64,000 bases of DNA from Oikopleura dioica. Its lineage: Eukaryota; Chordata; Appendicularia; Copelata; Oikopleuridae. The stretch lies in assembly GCA_907165135.1 (NCBI GenBank), contig OU015569.1, positions 3,224,001-3,288,000 on the forward strand, given 5' to 3'. The notes beneath the pieces are model-generated. The model was not told where the DNA came from. It did no database searches and worked only from the letters and a program-made list of their open reading frames with translations. The translations under genes and the position numbers were made by a program. Positions 10,110-20,361 of this stretch are shown piece by piece; the first letter of the stretch is position 1, and each line of letters starts with the position of its first letter.

Positions 10110-12435
10110 ACAATTCGCAAAACGACAACACACGTGTATAATAGCTTGGTTGCATTAAGAAGTTCACAAATCTATCTTCCAAAAGTAAGTTTTTTTAATC
10201 CAAATTATCACCGCCCAAGATCTCGGCTAATCCCAACACGGGGAGCAAAGCCCCCCGCAACATTTTAACCTAGATTTAATGGCTCCCCGAAATATGATTC
10301 TGACCTAGGAGGCTAAATACACTTGATAATTTCAAACTGGGCGGTGGCAAGTCAATGTCATAGACCAAATTTGGGACTAGCTGTAGAAATTATCGAAAAA
10401 TATTTTTGAATTTCAAGCTAAATTTTCACTTTCAGAAGACGGATGATATTCTCGTGTCGATTCTTCACTGTTAATTTTCTGGGATCCAACTCATTTCTTC
10501 AACTCACCGAACATGATCCTAACGATCCCTGCACGAATATTTCTGCAAAGACAAACACACATGAATGGACAATCGTCTTCTCACAAAAAGTTCCTATCTC
10601 CAAACTCAACACCCTCCCTCCTCGACCCCCGCTCTACTGGCGATGCTGCAGCTGCTTTTTACTAAGACGTACAATAGTAAATACGACGATCAACTTACAG
10701 ACAAGATAAGGTGAACTCCCGTGGCCCTCCTTTTATTTTTCACTTTTCTGTTTTTCTTTATTTTAACATTTTGTTATTGTTACTATTTTCAATTCTGTCG
10801 CCTTCGGCGGACAGGTCGGCCAGCGTTGCCCGACTTGCCCACCGCAGGGGACGCGTTCACTCCCAAAGGTTCCCCAAGGGCCTCCTCCTTGTTTTCGTTC
10901 CTTCAGTTTTACCATTTTACGTTTATTCACTGCTCGTTGCCAATTAACAAAGTAATACAAAAAGCCATGCTCAATCACCATTAGCACCGCAGCTGCGATT
11001 TTGCTCAGTAAGTGACTCTTTTAACCGCTCCTGTTCCTTATGTTTCACGCTGGGAGCTGAAATTCGCAAGAATCCAGAATTATCCCCTGGCGTTACTGCC
11101 GTTAGCAATCTTCGTTACAACTTATTACTGTCTATCCACTCTTCCAAAGAGAGCGACAGTAGTTCAACAGGAGCTCGTCCTCCCCGCACCCCGCCCCAAC
11201 CCTGATCTTCTTCTACCAAGCCTAAGCCACGCAATGTTTCAATGCCCTGATTTTTCCACCAGCGTCGGTTTTTCACAGCTCGCTTTTCTCATCCCCTCCA
11301 GATCGTAGACGACCGGCAGTTGATTAAAAGATACTCAGACAGACTGATGACTTTCTCTCTTTCTCTAATCGCCTAAACACTTCAAAAATAAGACTATAAA
11401 GTGCAACGCTGTGCGTCGCGCTATCAGTTCTCACTGTCGGCCATCAGTGCGTCTGACCGAGATATTTCCAACTGGCAGTCACTTTATTTTACGTCTACGG
11501 GGTCGAGAAAAATCGGGATGGAAAAGCCGGCGCTTTTGGAAAACGGTTCTTTTTCTGTATGTCGGTATTTCTACCTATTTTGGTTCATAGCCGCGCTTCC
11601 CTGGGCCATCTTTCCAGGGCCAAGTGCGGCTCTTCTGAAGCACAATTCATAATAAGCTCATATCAAAAAACGATCGTTGATTTATCGACGATGTTTCGCT
11701 GACGAATAATTCCATCTCATTCCAGCTTAATTCCTGGCAATATTGCTCTCTCGTGGCTCTACAAGTTCGCTTGGGCCGCGATACAGAGAGCAATACTGTA
11801 CTAGACCTCCCCTCGGTCGCCACTTCTGTTAGTAGCACTAACACGCGCGAACTTCAAACAAGTTCTACCTCCCTTTCCAAGCTAAAAACAACATCGTGCT
11901 GCAACTTCAAGGTGCAATCTGCGCACATTTAGAAACACTCCAAATTCACACCAAATCTCGCAGTTCTTTGCCTTTCTGAGTCTCGTGTTATCTGTCCAAT
12001 CACGTGTTTTATCTATTTAAGACCCGCGCTGGGTCGTAATATTATTATAGAAGCGTGATTACTCAAATATTCCATTCCTGATTCAGTCAAACCGCATCGC
12101 AACTGCCTTATTCGAAACAATCGTAAATTAACCCTGTGTTCATTTCATTTCATTGTCTCCCATTAGGTCTTTCTTTGGCGCCAAATTCTTCTTAAATTCT
12201 GAACACATGGAAACATAATAAACAATATTCGGCAATTAAGCTCTCATTCGGATCCACTTTGAAAGTCCTTGAACATCGCGGAAGCAAATTGGATTCAATT
12301 TTATTGTCTTTTGCAGAATTGATTTCTTTTTTAACTCGCATGCCTAACATTATAAAGAGAGAATTATCGCAGAAAGGATAGGATAGAAAAAACATCAAGC
12401 ATTCGTTTTCGTAACTCGATTATTATCCGATCTAG
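10110..12435. other. 2.3 kb without a supported gene
   Basis: Several 60-100 codon ORFs exist on + (10443, 11012, 11401), but they are C/T-rich, do not join by splice phases and show no family motif. TATTTAAG near 12012 and TATAAAG near 12350 could be TATA-like elements for the gene starting near 12.4 kb. The first exon or exons of that gene probably lie here but could not be located. Confidence 0.4.
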
Positions 12436-13596
12436 AGAGAGGCAAATCAGCTACTACAAAAAGCTTCAGACTCTGCAGGACTCTCTGACAGCCACAAAAA
12501 TCGAAATGTACAATCGGCCAACAATATCATCGGTAAAGAGAAGTTTTGCTCATGGGAATTTTGAAAAATTCGCTTTTTAAGACATTAAAAACCCTAGCAT
12601 GTCCGGCCCATCCATTCGTAAGGCCTGTTAGCCAACACACAAGTCGAAACAAACTTAATCCAAATCCAAATTGCAAGGAAAAATACTTCAAACTACAACG
12701 AAACAAAACGCGTCTTGAAAGTATCAATCCTCCCAGTCGAAGGGAGGATTGGCTCGTCCCTGAAAACACATTCATCGGGCGGCCGGTTCAACACAGATTC
12801 AATAAGGAGAAAACTACAATTTCGATAAAGGCAGAGTTCGGCGGTCGAGGGGGCCTAAGTCACTCTAATCGCTTCAATACAGATATTATGGGAAGTCCGA
12901 TTTGGCAGCGCCCTGTTAGGTTCGTTGATGCACTGGCATTCCATTTTCATGAGATTTTTGAAGAGTGACCAGGTCGTATAATTTTGATGGAGGGCAGTGG
13001 AGTCTCAACCCTCGTGAAAACACCTTTGCTCCTCGGTAAAGAGCTGCCTAAAATCATCATCAAAATAATTCTAGCGAGAGCGCCGACTTTTCATTGAAGT
13101 TATTACGGAAGAACACGCTGCTTAGGTTGAACGCAAGAGATGAACTGCGAGTACAGCTAGACGGTAACCCAAAATAAGTACCAGGAATTCCAATCGTCAA
13201 TTTCCAGTCGCTTGCAACAAGAAACATGAACACGAAAGAGAAAAACGAGTTCGGCGACTACGACCTTCTCCAGAAAACGACCCTGTCTCGTATGTCATGA
13301 AGAAGAAGGAGAAAGATCTATCAGCATTGGTTTAAACTTTAAAGCTTCTCGCACACACTTCCAATTACTTATTATGAACCAGAACTAGAAAACGAATATA
13401 GATACAAGAGAATTGTCCGCTGGCTGACAGACGTCGAGTTCGAGAAGAAAACTGATCAGCTAACAAGTAAAATCACTGACCTTGCCTTTTCAAAAGTAAC
13501 TGAGCTGCTTTAGAGATCGTTACAGTAGAAATCAACCACCCGGAAGAAACTTTCTTTGAAAACATAAAACGGAAAATAAAAAGAGTGAAACGTTGA
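12436..13596 (+). CDS. Unrecognised multi-exon gene, 5' end not found (>=288 aa)
   Basis: Eight pieces were predicted and all phases agree: 12436-12532, 12598-12919, 12964-13035, 13075-13163, 13208-13289, 13345-13466 and 13514-13596, plus at least one missing 5' exon. Introns are 39-65 nt GT...AG. The last three residues before TGA 13594-13596 are basic (VKR). The product is charged and basic, with SRREDWLVPENTF, DGGQWSLNPREN, YEPELENEYRYKR and RWLTDVEFEKK. No signal peptide or membrane segment is visible in the recovered part. I do not recognise a family. The first recovered exon has no in-frame ATG, so an upstream coding exon must exist. It ends 40 bp from the stop of the opposite-strand choline-kinase-like gene. 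Confidence 0.7.
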
Positions 13597-13636
13597 AAAT
13601 CGCCGAATATCGCTGTTGAAAGTAAAGATTCTTGAG

Positions 13637-15725
13637 TTAGAAAAACTGCACAAGTACAAAAGTGATCAAGGAAAGTGCTAGCGTGGTCGGGGATGAAGCT
13701 GCGCAGGGAATGTCCCATGTGTTGTCGGATTGTTGCGTTTCGCATTGCGGGTACTCGGCGTAAGTTTCGCCCTTCGTGCATTTATCTAGAATTTCTCGTT
13801 ATTATTCGATCAGATCAATCAAAAAATCAAAAAAGCGCAAGAAGTGTCGTCCTTCCTAATCTCTTATAAAATTACTTACATCCATCAGGCGCCGCGAATT
13901 CCGACAAAACACCGCGCAAAACTTCGTTGAATCCCTTCCCCCAGTCAGGATTCAAAGCGTACAGAAAGGCGCTCCTTTCAAGAACGTACCAAGGCATGTA
14001 ACAGACAAATTCACCCTCGACTTCTTCAATCGTAAAGTTTCGCGGAGGGTTGAGTGCGTTGTATGCATCTGTGTAATTTCCAAGATATAAATTTACTGCG
14101 CCACTGTCAAGCTCGCTTCAAACGGTTTTCAATCTATTTGTTTCGGCTACTCCCGCATTTCCCAAAATCCTGGATTTCCCAAATCCTGGATTTCCCAAAA
14201 TCCTGAATTTCTCAAATCGCCAAATTTTGGGAAATGCGGGAGCAGCCATTTGTTTCAGAGCTCTCAAAACGTGGCTACAAAACCGATCCTTTGCCAGTTG
14301 AAAAAGTAGTAAAGCAAGTCCCAAGCACGCGGCCCGAAACCAGCGTTGTCGTAATCAGTTAGCATCAAGCGATCAAGAAGCGTATCTTTTTCTCCTCCAT
14401 TTTTTAGGAAAATATTACCAGCGTGGACGTCTTGGTGTCTGATTTTCGTATTTTGATGATTAAAAAATGAGGAAAACTTACGTCATAACAACAGGAGAGT
14501 TCGACATTTCTACGTTTTGTACGGCGAAATCGTAGATATCTTTAAGGCACGTAAATGAGGCTTTTTCGTCTTCAATCGGGTCTTTTTTGAAGTTATCATT
14601 GATGTATTCAAGCCCTTTTTCAAACAACGGATTGCTCAAGTGAACGCGGAGCGCATTAGTATTCCAGGGCCAGGGCTCCGAGCAAAATTTGATCGGGATG
14701 TCGATCTCTTCTTTCGTCATTTGATGAAGCTCCGCTAGTCGTGTCGCTACGGCCATGTATGTTTCCGGTTTGTGCAGATCTTTTACATCGACGTTTTTGC
14801 CACTGAGAAACTCTTCGAACTTGGCGTAGAAAAGGTTTTCGCCGCATGCATCGAAATTTCCGCAGTTGACATACTCAATTTCAGGAATACCAGGCTCGCA
14901 ATTGTCGAAATTGCCGCACACTTCATAATTAATTGGAAAGCCTTCCGTCTTCGAGCCGTAAAAAGCTGGTCCATTGCCGGCATCACCAACTGCTCTGTCA
15001 ACCTTTATCCGAAATTCCGGCTCTCCGACGAGCTCGTGCGGCTAAATTTACTAATGATGGTCGTTTGAAAATTTCAAGCTCATGATTAGATCTATTTGTA
15101 GGCCTCGGACGTAAAAAATCATCACCACCAGCCGGTCGTCGTACGGTAACAAGAGTAGGCTCATTCGAAAGCTCTTGAACAGGGCTTTCTGTTGGGCTTA
15201 TAAAAAAAATGGGCCCTGTCCTTCTTTTTCGAGATATTTGATTTTGAAGGTAAGCTTCGAAAAATATTTTTTATAATAACTCGTAACAGAAAGGGAGGGT
15301 CCAGTTTTTTTATCGGTCAAATAGAAAGCCCTTATCAAAACCTTTCGAATGAGCCCTCTCATGTTCCCGTACGATGACCGGATGGTGAAAATCGTCTTTT
15401 TTACGTCCGAGGCCTATCTATTTGACAAAATGATTCGAGTCGAATTTCGAATGAGCTTTCCCCAGGGGAAATAGCAAAGATATTATCTTTACCTTTTTGT
15501 AGATTTTCAATGCGGAAGTCAAGGTACTGTTCTCGCATTTGTAGACGACCGCTTGTTCTCCTTCGCCAAGTCTGCTTGATGTCGCTTCTATTAAAATTTT
15601 AAGAGGGTAAATCATTCAGGTAAGCAACCTTCTCCAAAGAACTCTTTGCAAGTGCTGAGCGCCTTTTCTGGAGATGTATCTGCGGCGAGAGTGCTCTGCG
15701 TTAGAAAAACTGGAAGCAGCCTCAT
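13637..15725 (-). CDS. Choline/ethanolamine-kinase-like protein with possible secretory signals, 423 aa
   Basis: Six exons (15725-15629, 15587-15493, 15041-14482, 14438-14284, 14095-13880, 13785-13637) sum to 424 codons. A glycine-rich nucleotide loop (RLGEGEQAVVYKC, then LKIYKK) sits near residue 35-65. The family block FEEFLSGKNVD...ATRLAELHQ follows. The phosphotransferase motif HQDVHAGNIF is present, and LTDYDNAGFGPRAWDL is equivalent to the metal-binding DxE/DFE step. Together these indicate the ChoK/APH fold. Unusually, the N-terminus (MRLLPVFLTQSTLA) resembles a weak signal peptide. The last exon ends in a hydrophobic stretch (LALSLITFVLVQFF) directly before the stop, like a GPI-attachment signal or tail anchor. 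Typical choline kinases are cytosolic. Without the last intron the frame would stop three codons after residue 374. Introns 2 and 4 each carry a MITE. Confidence 0.78.
14145..14247. mobile_element. 103-bp MITE with 9-bp target duplication
   Basis: Inverted ends GGCTACTCCCGCATTTCCC and the reverse, GGGAAATGCGGGAGCAGCC, are flanked by the exact 9-bp repeat ATTTGTTTC at 14136-14144 and 14248-14256. The interior repeats CCTGG/AATTTCCC units. It lies in intron 4 of the choline-kinase-like gene. A 9-bp duplication is typical of Mutator/foldback-type elements. Confidence 0.85.
15099..15416. mobile_element. 318-bp MITE with 8-bp target duplication
   Basis: Inverted ends start TAGGCCTCGGACGTAAAA and stay similar for about 70 bp. 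The element is flanked by exact copies of TCTATTTG (15091-15098 and 15417-15424). An 8-bp duplication is typical of hAT-type elements. It accounts for most of the ~450-nt second intron of the choline-kinase-like gene. Confidence 0.85.
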
Positions 15726-16604
15726 CCTTCAAAGCAAATCTCTCTTTTTTATTCGAAAAAATTCAATCTGCTCAAAAGTGGAGCGGCGATAACGACAAGA
15801 ATGCGTGCTTGGCTGCTCCTTTTATCGCCTCGGGCTTGAACTAATAGACTGTTTGTCGAAGTCGAACTCTCGTATAGACTGGCGGTTTTTGGACAATGCG
15901 GGCGTTCACTATTGAAATCTGGCTCTGTATATATGTCTTCGGAAGCAAGTAAAACGTAATAAAACGAATATTCACTAGCCTTGACAAATTTACGAAATGA
16001 ATTGAAAATGAGCGCCTTTCAAATACAAATGATATTATATCGAAGAATAAACTCACAATAAACAAGTTATAAAGTGTTCCTATTGTTGCACTTGCAGAGT
16101 TGTGCAATTATCTCACTGGATGAAAATGTAGAACTTACAAATTCTCGGTCTCGTACAACCTTAGGTGTAGCATTAAATTTTCATCGCAATAGATGCTCAA
16201 TAATAAATTGCAGAGGCTCGCTATATAAAAATGCTTTTGTGGAATTGATTTGTGCAAAAATGTGCAACAAAGGTGGAGGTATTGAATGTTGATATAAAAG
16301 CTTAGTGCATGGAATTGCAGATTATATTCGGGGTGAGGATGATATCTTCTTGGACAAAGTTGCTTGACTCGTGCCAATTTTAAGAAATTTTATGATCGAA
16401 AATGCGAATTTCATCAATGAATAATCGACGAAAATGGTTTGATCGCGCTCCTGTTCCGTCGGGATTAGCGCCGGTATGGTTTTCCTGTTTTGAATCAGTC
16501 ATCGCATTCGCCCTTTTTTGAACAGCTCCATTCCTGTCATTTCAAAATTTGCTCGAACCAAGTTTTACCTTTTTTTTTTATTTCGAAGGAGGCAAGGAGA
16601 AAAG
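15726..16604. other. Divergent intergenic region
   Basis: Lies between the start of the minus-strand choline-kinase-like gene and the start of the plus-strand unknown gene. The 88-codon minus ORF at 15841-16107 shows no motif and no splice partner. Presumably holds both promoters, but no clear element is recognised. Confidence 0.4.
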
Positions 16605-19111
16605 ATGGAAGTCGATGGGAAATACTACCCGCCGGAGAATATCTATTTTCTATCTGAAATGAAGATAGATTTTCCGACAAAGACTCCTGCGAAAAAGAAA
16701 CCTCCCAAAGATGACATCCAGATAATTTCGGAGATGGTCCGATCAGGACAGAGAATAACCATCGAGTAAGTCCATCGACTAAAATTTGATTCTATTCTTA
16801 AAATTTATTTCCACTAATAACTTTATTAGACAACAGAAGATCGTGCTACGAGAGTATGTCTGCAATGAAATGATACTGAAAGGAACAGACCGTGTTCTTT
16901 TTCAAGATCTTCCATTCGGAATGCAGCGCTTTTTCTGGAACGCGCATCATGACAAGTACGAGTACAACGAGAAACTCGTCTTTGGTAAGAATCTCTATAT
17001 TTTAATTGTCATTTTTCAAACTAATTCTCAAGCACTTTTCTTCCTCGAGCACGACAGCGTCACTAACATTGAACGCTGGATCCGGAGCGCTCTCGAACCG
17101 GGCCGGGAGTTTAAAGGCGATGAAGTTTATCAGGAGAAAACCGTACATAAGAATCTTCTCCCGATGGCACTGATGAGCAATGATGAGTGGAGGACTCTCG
17201 CCCAAGTGGACTTTCGCCCAAGTGGACTCCCGCCCAAAAGGACTCTCGCCCAACTTGGGCGGGAGTCCATCTAAGGCGAGAGTCCATGTGGTAATTTTCA
17301 ACCATGAGAAACAGAAAGTTGGCCGAGAGTCCATCTTGGGCGAGAGTCCACTTGGGCGAGAGTCCTCCACTCCAATTGTTAATGACTATTCAATGACTAT
17401 GCAATGTACTTTATATAAATTAAAGTTAAGGTTAGGGGGCACTGGGCAAAATGACAGAACAACCTTACCCGAGGGTAACCCTAAGTAACCCTAGACTAGA
17501 CCCCGGAATCTTAGGACCTAAGGGGCGAAGCCCCGTGGTAAGGGGCAATTAGATTTGATAATTTTGGCTGAAAAGAGGTGCAGTAGGACTGACCTTCTCT
17601 TTCAACCTAGTCGAAGATTAGCACTTTTTTTGAGAGTTCCAGTTTCGGTTTGTCTAGCAAGATAAGCGAAAGCATAAATTCTTTGATGTGAGAAAATATT
17701 GCGCTTCGCTAATAAAACTGGAACTCTCAAAAAAGTGCTCATCCTCGACTAGGTTGAAAGAGAAGGTCAGTCCTACTGCACCACTTTTCATCGGAAATTA
17801 TCAAATCTAATTGCCCCTTACCACGGGGCTTCGCCCCTTAGAGCCTAAGATGCCGGGGTCTAGTCTACGGTTACTTAGGGTTACCTTCAGTAACCCTAAC
17901 TAACCCTAGCCTATCCTCCTCGGGTAAGGTTGTTCTGTCATTTTGCCCAGTGTCCCCTAACCCTAACTTTAATTTATATAAAATACATTGAATATTTACT
18001 ACATACATCTCATTGCTTTCTTTTGTCATTGAATAGTCATTAACAATTGGAGTGGAGGACTCTCGCCCAAGATGGACTCTCGCCCAACTTTCTGTTTCTC
18101 ATTGTTGAAAATTTCCGCATGGACTCTTGCCCAAAAGGACTCTCGCCCAACTTGGGCGGGAGTCCATCTTGGGCGGGAGTCCACTTGGGCGAGAGTCCAC
18201 TTGGGCGAGAGTCCTCCACTCGCAATGATACGTATCTAATGCTTTACGAGTGAGTACTCTCTACAGTTTTATTCTTCTAACTTGACTTCAAGAATGGCGA
18301 CGACTGGACGATACAAGATCAAGAAGAAGTACGGTCTTGACCTGCCTTCAAGAGTTCTTGCGAACTTTGCCGATGTTCTCGATTTGAAACGTCAAGAAGG
18401 GCTGATGAGGTTGATTTACGCGGTCAGAAATATTTTCCAAGGTAGTGTATTTGAGCATTTTATTATTCTTACGCATAAACATCAGGTGTTTGGAAAGACG
18501 GAAAAGCCTGCACAATTGGGATGACCGGCTATGGAGCGGAAGTAGATGCATGCCACGAAATCGAGCATTATGGGGGACCCAACGTCGAAGTGTTCGATTA
18601 CTGTGATCGTCATTTCCGCATCCTGGAGCTGGACCTCCTCAAGTTCGCTTGGAAACTCACAAGATTCGATAAACGACCGTTTTTGTTGGATCGCCTTGAT
18701 TATGCAATCGAGAAGGTGGAAGGTGCATATTTTTGGCTTCCTATCAGATGCGAGATTTGCAATGATCCGGACTACATCTTGAATGACCTTGATGCTCATG
18801 GACTATTTCCATGGTGTGTATGCGAGGAAACGCCGCAAAAGATGCTAAGTAAATACATAAGTGAGGAATTTAAACCGCTCATCCAGTCGATTTTTGCGCC
18901 TTTCGAAGAAGCTCAACTAAAGAAGGTAACCAAAAAATTCAAATTAAAAACTCCAACGCAAAATCCAGATCAACTCGAAGAAGCCACTTCCGATTCAGTC
19001 CGAGATTGCTGCGAAGGATTTTCCTCCACTTCCCAAAACTCGACGAACTCGACAACGAACTGTCTCTCTTCCATCGGATCTCTCTTACATTCAACTCAAT
19101 TTTTCAATTGA
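16605..19111 (+). CDS. Unrecognised protein whose coding sequence is interrupted by a foldback element
   Basis: Exons 16605-16765, 16830-16984, 17033-17184(+), 18230(-)-18249, 18293-18441 and 18486-19111 keep a continuous frame. Between 17184 and 18230 sits a 1,037-bp element flanked by 8-bp duplications. If the element plus one duplication is ignored, the reading continues MSND|TYLMLYE and the protein has 420 residues. If an intron 17206-18211 (GT...AG, phase 0) is removed, residues EWRTLAQ-SSTR plus a duplicated ND are added and the frame still holds (433 residues). The protein has a basic N-terminus (KTPAKKKPPK), aromatic blocks (GMQRFFWNAHHDKYEY), a Cys/His-containing stretch (ACHEIEHY, IRCEICNDPDY, PWCVCEE) and a Ser/Asn/Thr-rich tail. 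Family not recognised. Confidence 0.75.
17185..18221. mobile_element. 1,037-bp near-palindromic foldback element, 8-bp target duplication, intron-like
   Basis: The ends are inverted copies starting GAGTGGAGGACTCTCGCCCA and flanked by exact GCAATGAT duplications (17177-17184, 18222-18229). Almost the whole element is one long palindrome. The outer ~200 bp of each arm contain short tandem/inverted copies of ACTCTCGCCCAAGTGG. The inner arms (about 17430-17690 and 17725-17985) contain a GGTTAGGGGGCAC...CATTTTGCC-type repeat that also occurs singly near 50.1 kb. No ORF for a transposase is present. The element sits inside the coding sequence of the host gene, and its terminal repeats contain a donor (CAA|GTGG at 17206) and an acceptor (GAGAG|TCC, ending 18211) in the same phase. 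Confidence 0.88.
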
Positions 19112-19212
19112 AACTGAAGAATAAACTCACAAAAAATCGGTTTCTGTTGCTTCCATTTGTAGAGTCAGCCATAAAAGGCAATTGATAAAAATGCGTTCCA
19201 CTCTCATACAAT

Positions 19213-19225
19213 AATAAAGTTTATT
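19213..19225. terminator. Bidirectional poly(A) signal
   Basis: AATAAAGTTTATT holds AATAAA on the plus strand (19213-19218) and on the minus strand (19220-19225). It serves the convergent genes ending at 19111 (+) and 19285 (-), being 102 nt and 60 nt downstream of their stops. Confidence 0.65.
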
Positions 19226-19284
19226 AGACAAACAACATAATAACAAAGACAGATGTCTTTTGAGTCCGGTCACTGAACTCTGGT

Positions 19285-19909
19285 TTATTTTATATAATTC
19301 GGAATGTTCCAGTATAAGTTCTTGATATAGGCATATTTCGATGAGTATGGATTTAGAAGCACGGTTTTCCTCTTCTCCGGATAGGTACAGTTCTGCGTTT
19401 CAGAGTCAGAATCGAACGAATCTTCAGGCTCTTCATTCTTCTCAGTCAATTCGAATCTGTTGAAATCATGAAATTTCCGTCCGTTCTATCGAGTGTTATA
19501 GCCTATAACTTATAGGCGAATCGCAAGAAAACCTACCATCTGAAGCGCAGCGCGGAGTTTTATTCCAGCTCAGAGTCCAAAGACCGTAATCAATCGGGTT
19601 CTCCACTAGCTTCCCATCGTTTTCTAACTGATGCCGAAAAAGATAATCAAAGGCAGCCTTATCATCAGCCTCTTCTAAACCCTGGAAAAAGGGCCACATG
19701 CGCTTCTGCTCTTCGAATTGAGTCAATTATGAGAGAACAAAGAAGAATTATCTACCTCGAACGGCTATCAGGGTCTCCTGCAGCTTCTTATCGAATTCAA
19801 GCTGACCTTCGAAGTCTTCAGGATTTTGTCGATTTCGACATCCTAACACAACGAGAAATGAATTCATGTAGGCCCGCACTGCGCTCAGGAAATCAAGGAA
19901 GAGTCCCAT
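19285..19909 (-). CDS. Unrecognised small protein, 177 aa
   Basis: Three exons (19909-19756, 19710-19503, 19456-19285) sum to 178 codons. The second intron must start with GC (GC...AG, 46 nt), because no GT donor in the region gives the phase needed to enter the last exon. The start ATG at 19909 directly follows TTTCAG|A, a typical trans-splice acceptor context; an in-frame ATG at 19945 is the alternative. The N-terminus (MGLFLDFLSAVRAYMNSFLVVLGC) is moderately hydrophobic. The middle is acidic with EEADDKAAFDYLFRHQL and DYGLWTLSWNK. The C-terminal third is DSFDSDSETQN then NPYSSKYAYIKNLYWN. Family unknown. Confidence 0.68.
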
Positions 19910-20361
19910 TCTGAAATCGACAGTACTTTTAATCTTGCGATTCATTCAAAATCAATATATTGAAATTACCAGGTAATTCAATCACCAGATATTTGATAAT
20001 AAATTAATCAAATAGACTTGTGGTCTTTAAATTAGTGAAGGGGAGATTCTCACGGAGGAATTCACACGAGAATCTCTTCGTTCGCTGATTGGCTGCAATA
20101 TTCGCGCACGGAGGAAAGTTCGCGCGTGCCCAGTCTCCACTTGAGTTGGCCCTTTCGAGGTCGAATCTTGATGGCGAGAAGGGAAAGGATAATCTCGGAA
20201 GTTGATCTGGGAACGGGCAGCCGTCTTCTGAGTCGAAAGAGGAGGTAATCGGCTCGAAGTCTTCCTCCTTGAGCGCGGCGTCCGGCCAATGACGCGTGGG
20301 GCCACCGCGTGGCGCTGACTCTGATTGGCCAGCTCAAGGACGCGTCTGAATTCATTGAGAA
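19910..20361. other. Divergent intergenic region
   Basis: GC-rich, repeatedly GCGC/CGCG-containing spacer between two divergently transcribed genes, presumably their promoters. The minus ORFs here (20027-20385) overlap the MRPL43 start and are arginine-rich shadows. Confidence 0.45.

Noticed and set aside
10443-11652. Series of 80-100-codon + ORFs after the PNRC-like gene
   Set aside because: No phase-consistent joins, composition typical of C/T-rich non-coding DNA, no recognisable domains.
12192-12398. Open frames on both strands just upstream of the unknown gene at 12436
   Set aside because: The plus frame looks protein-like but has no acceptor and its end does not join in phase to exon 12436; both strands are open, so chance is likely.
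14096-14283. GA...AG intron (CAAAG|GATCGG) in the choline-kinase-like gene
   Set aside because: A canonical GT...AG solution (ATCG|GTTTTG to GCGCAG) keeps the frame equally well, so no non-canonical claim is made there.
17430-17560. TTAGGG-like runs as interstitial telomeric repeat
   Set aside because: Only short imperfect runs embedded in a conserved dispersed repeat; no tandem array.
17185-18221. Repeated ACTCTCGCCCAAGTGG units as a CRISPR-like or satellite array
   Set aside because: Units are clustered in both orientations at the arms of a foldback element with no regular unique spacers; the genome is eukaryotic.
18348-18799. Minus ORFs of 67 and 105 codons
   Set aside because: Antisense shadows of the well-supported plus-strand exons.
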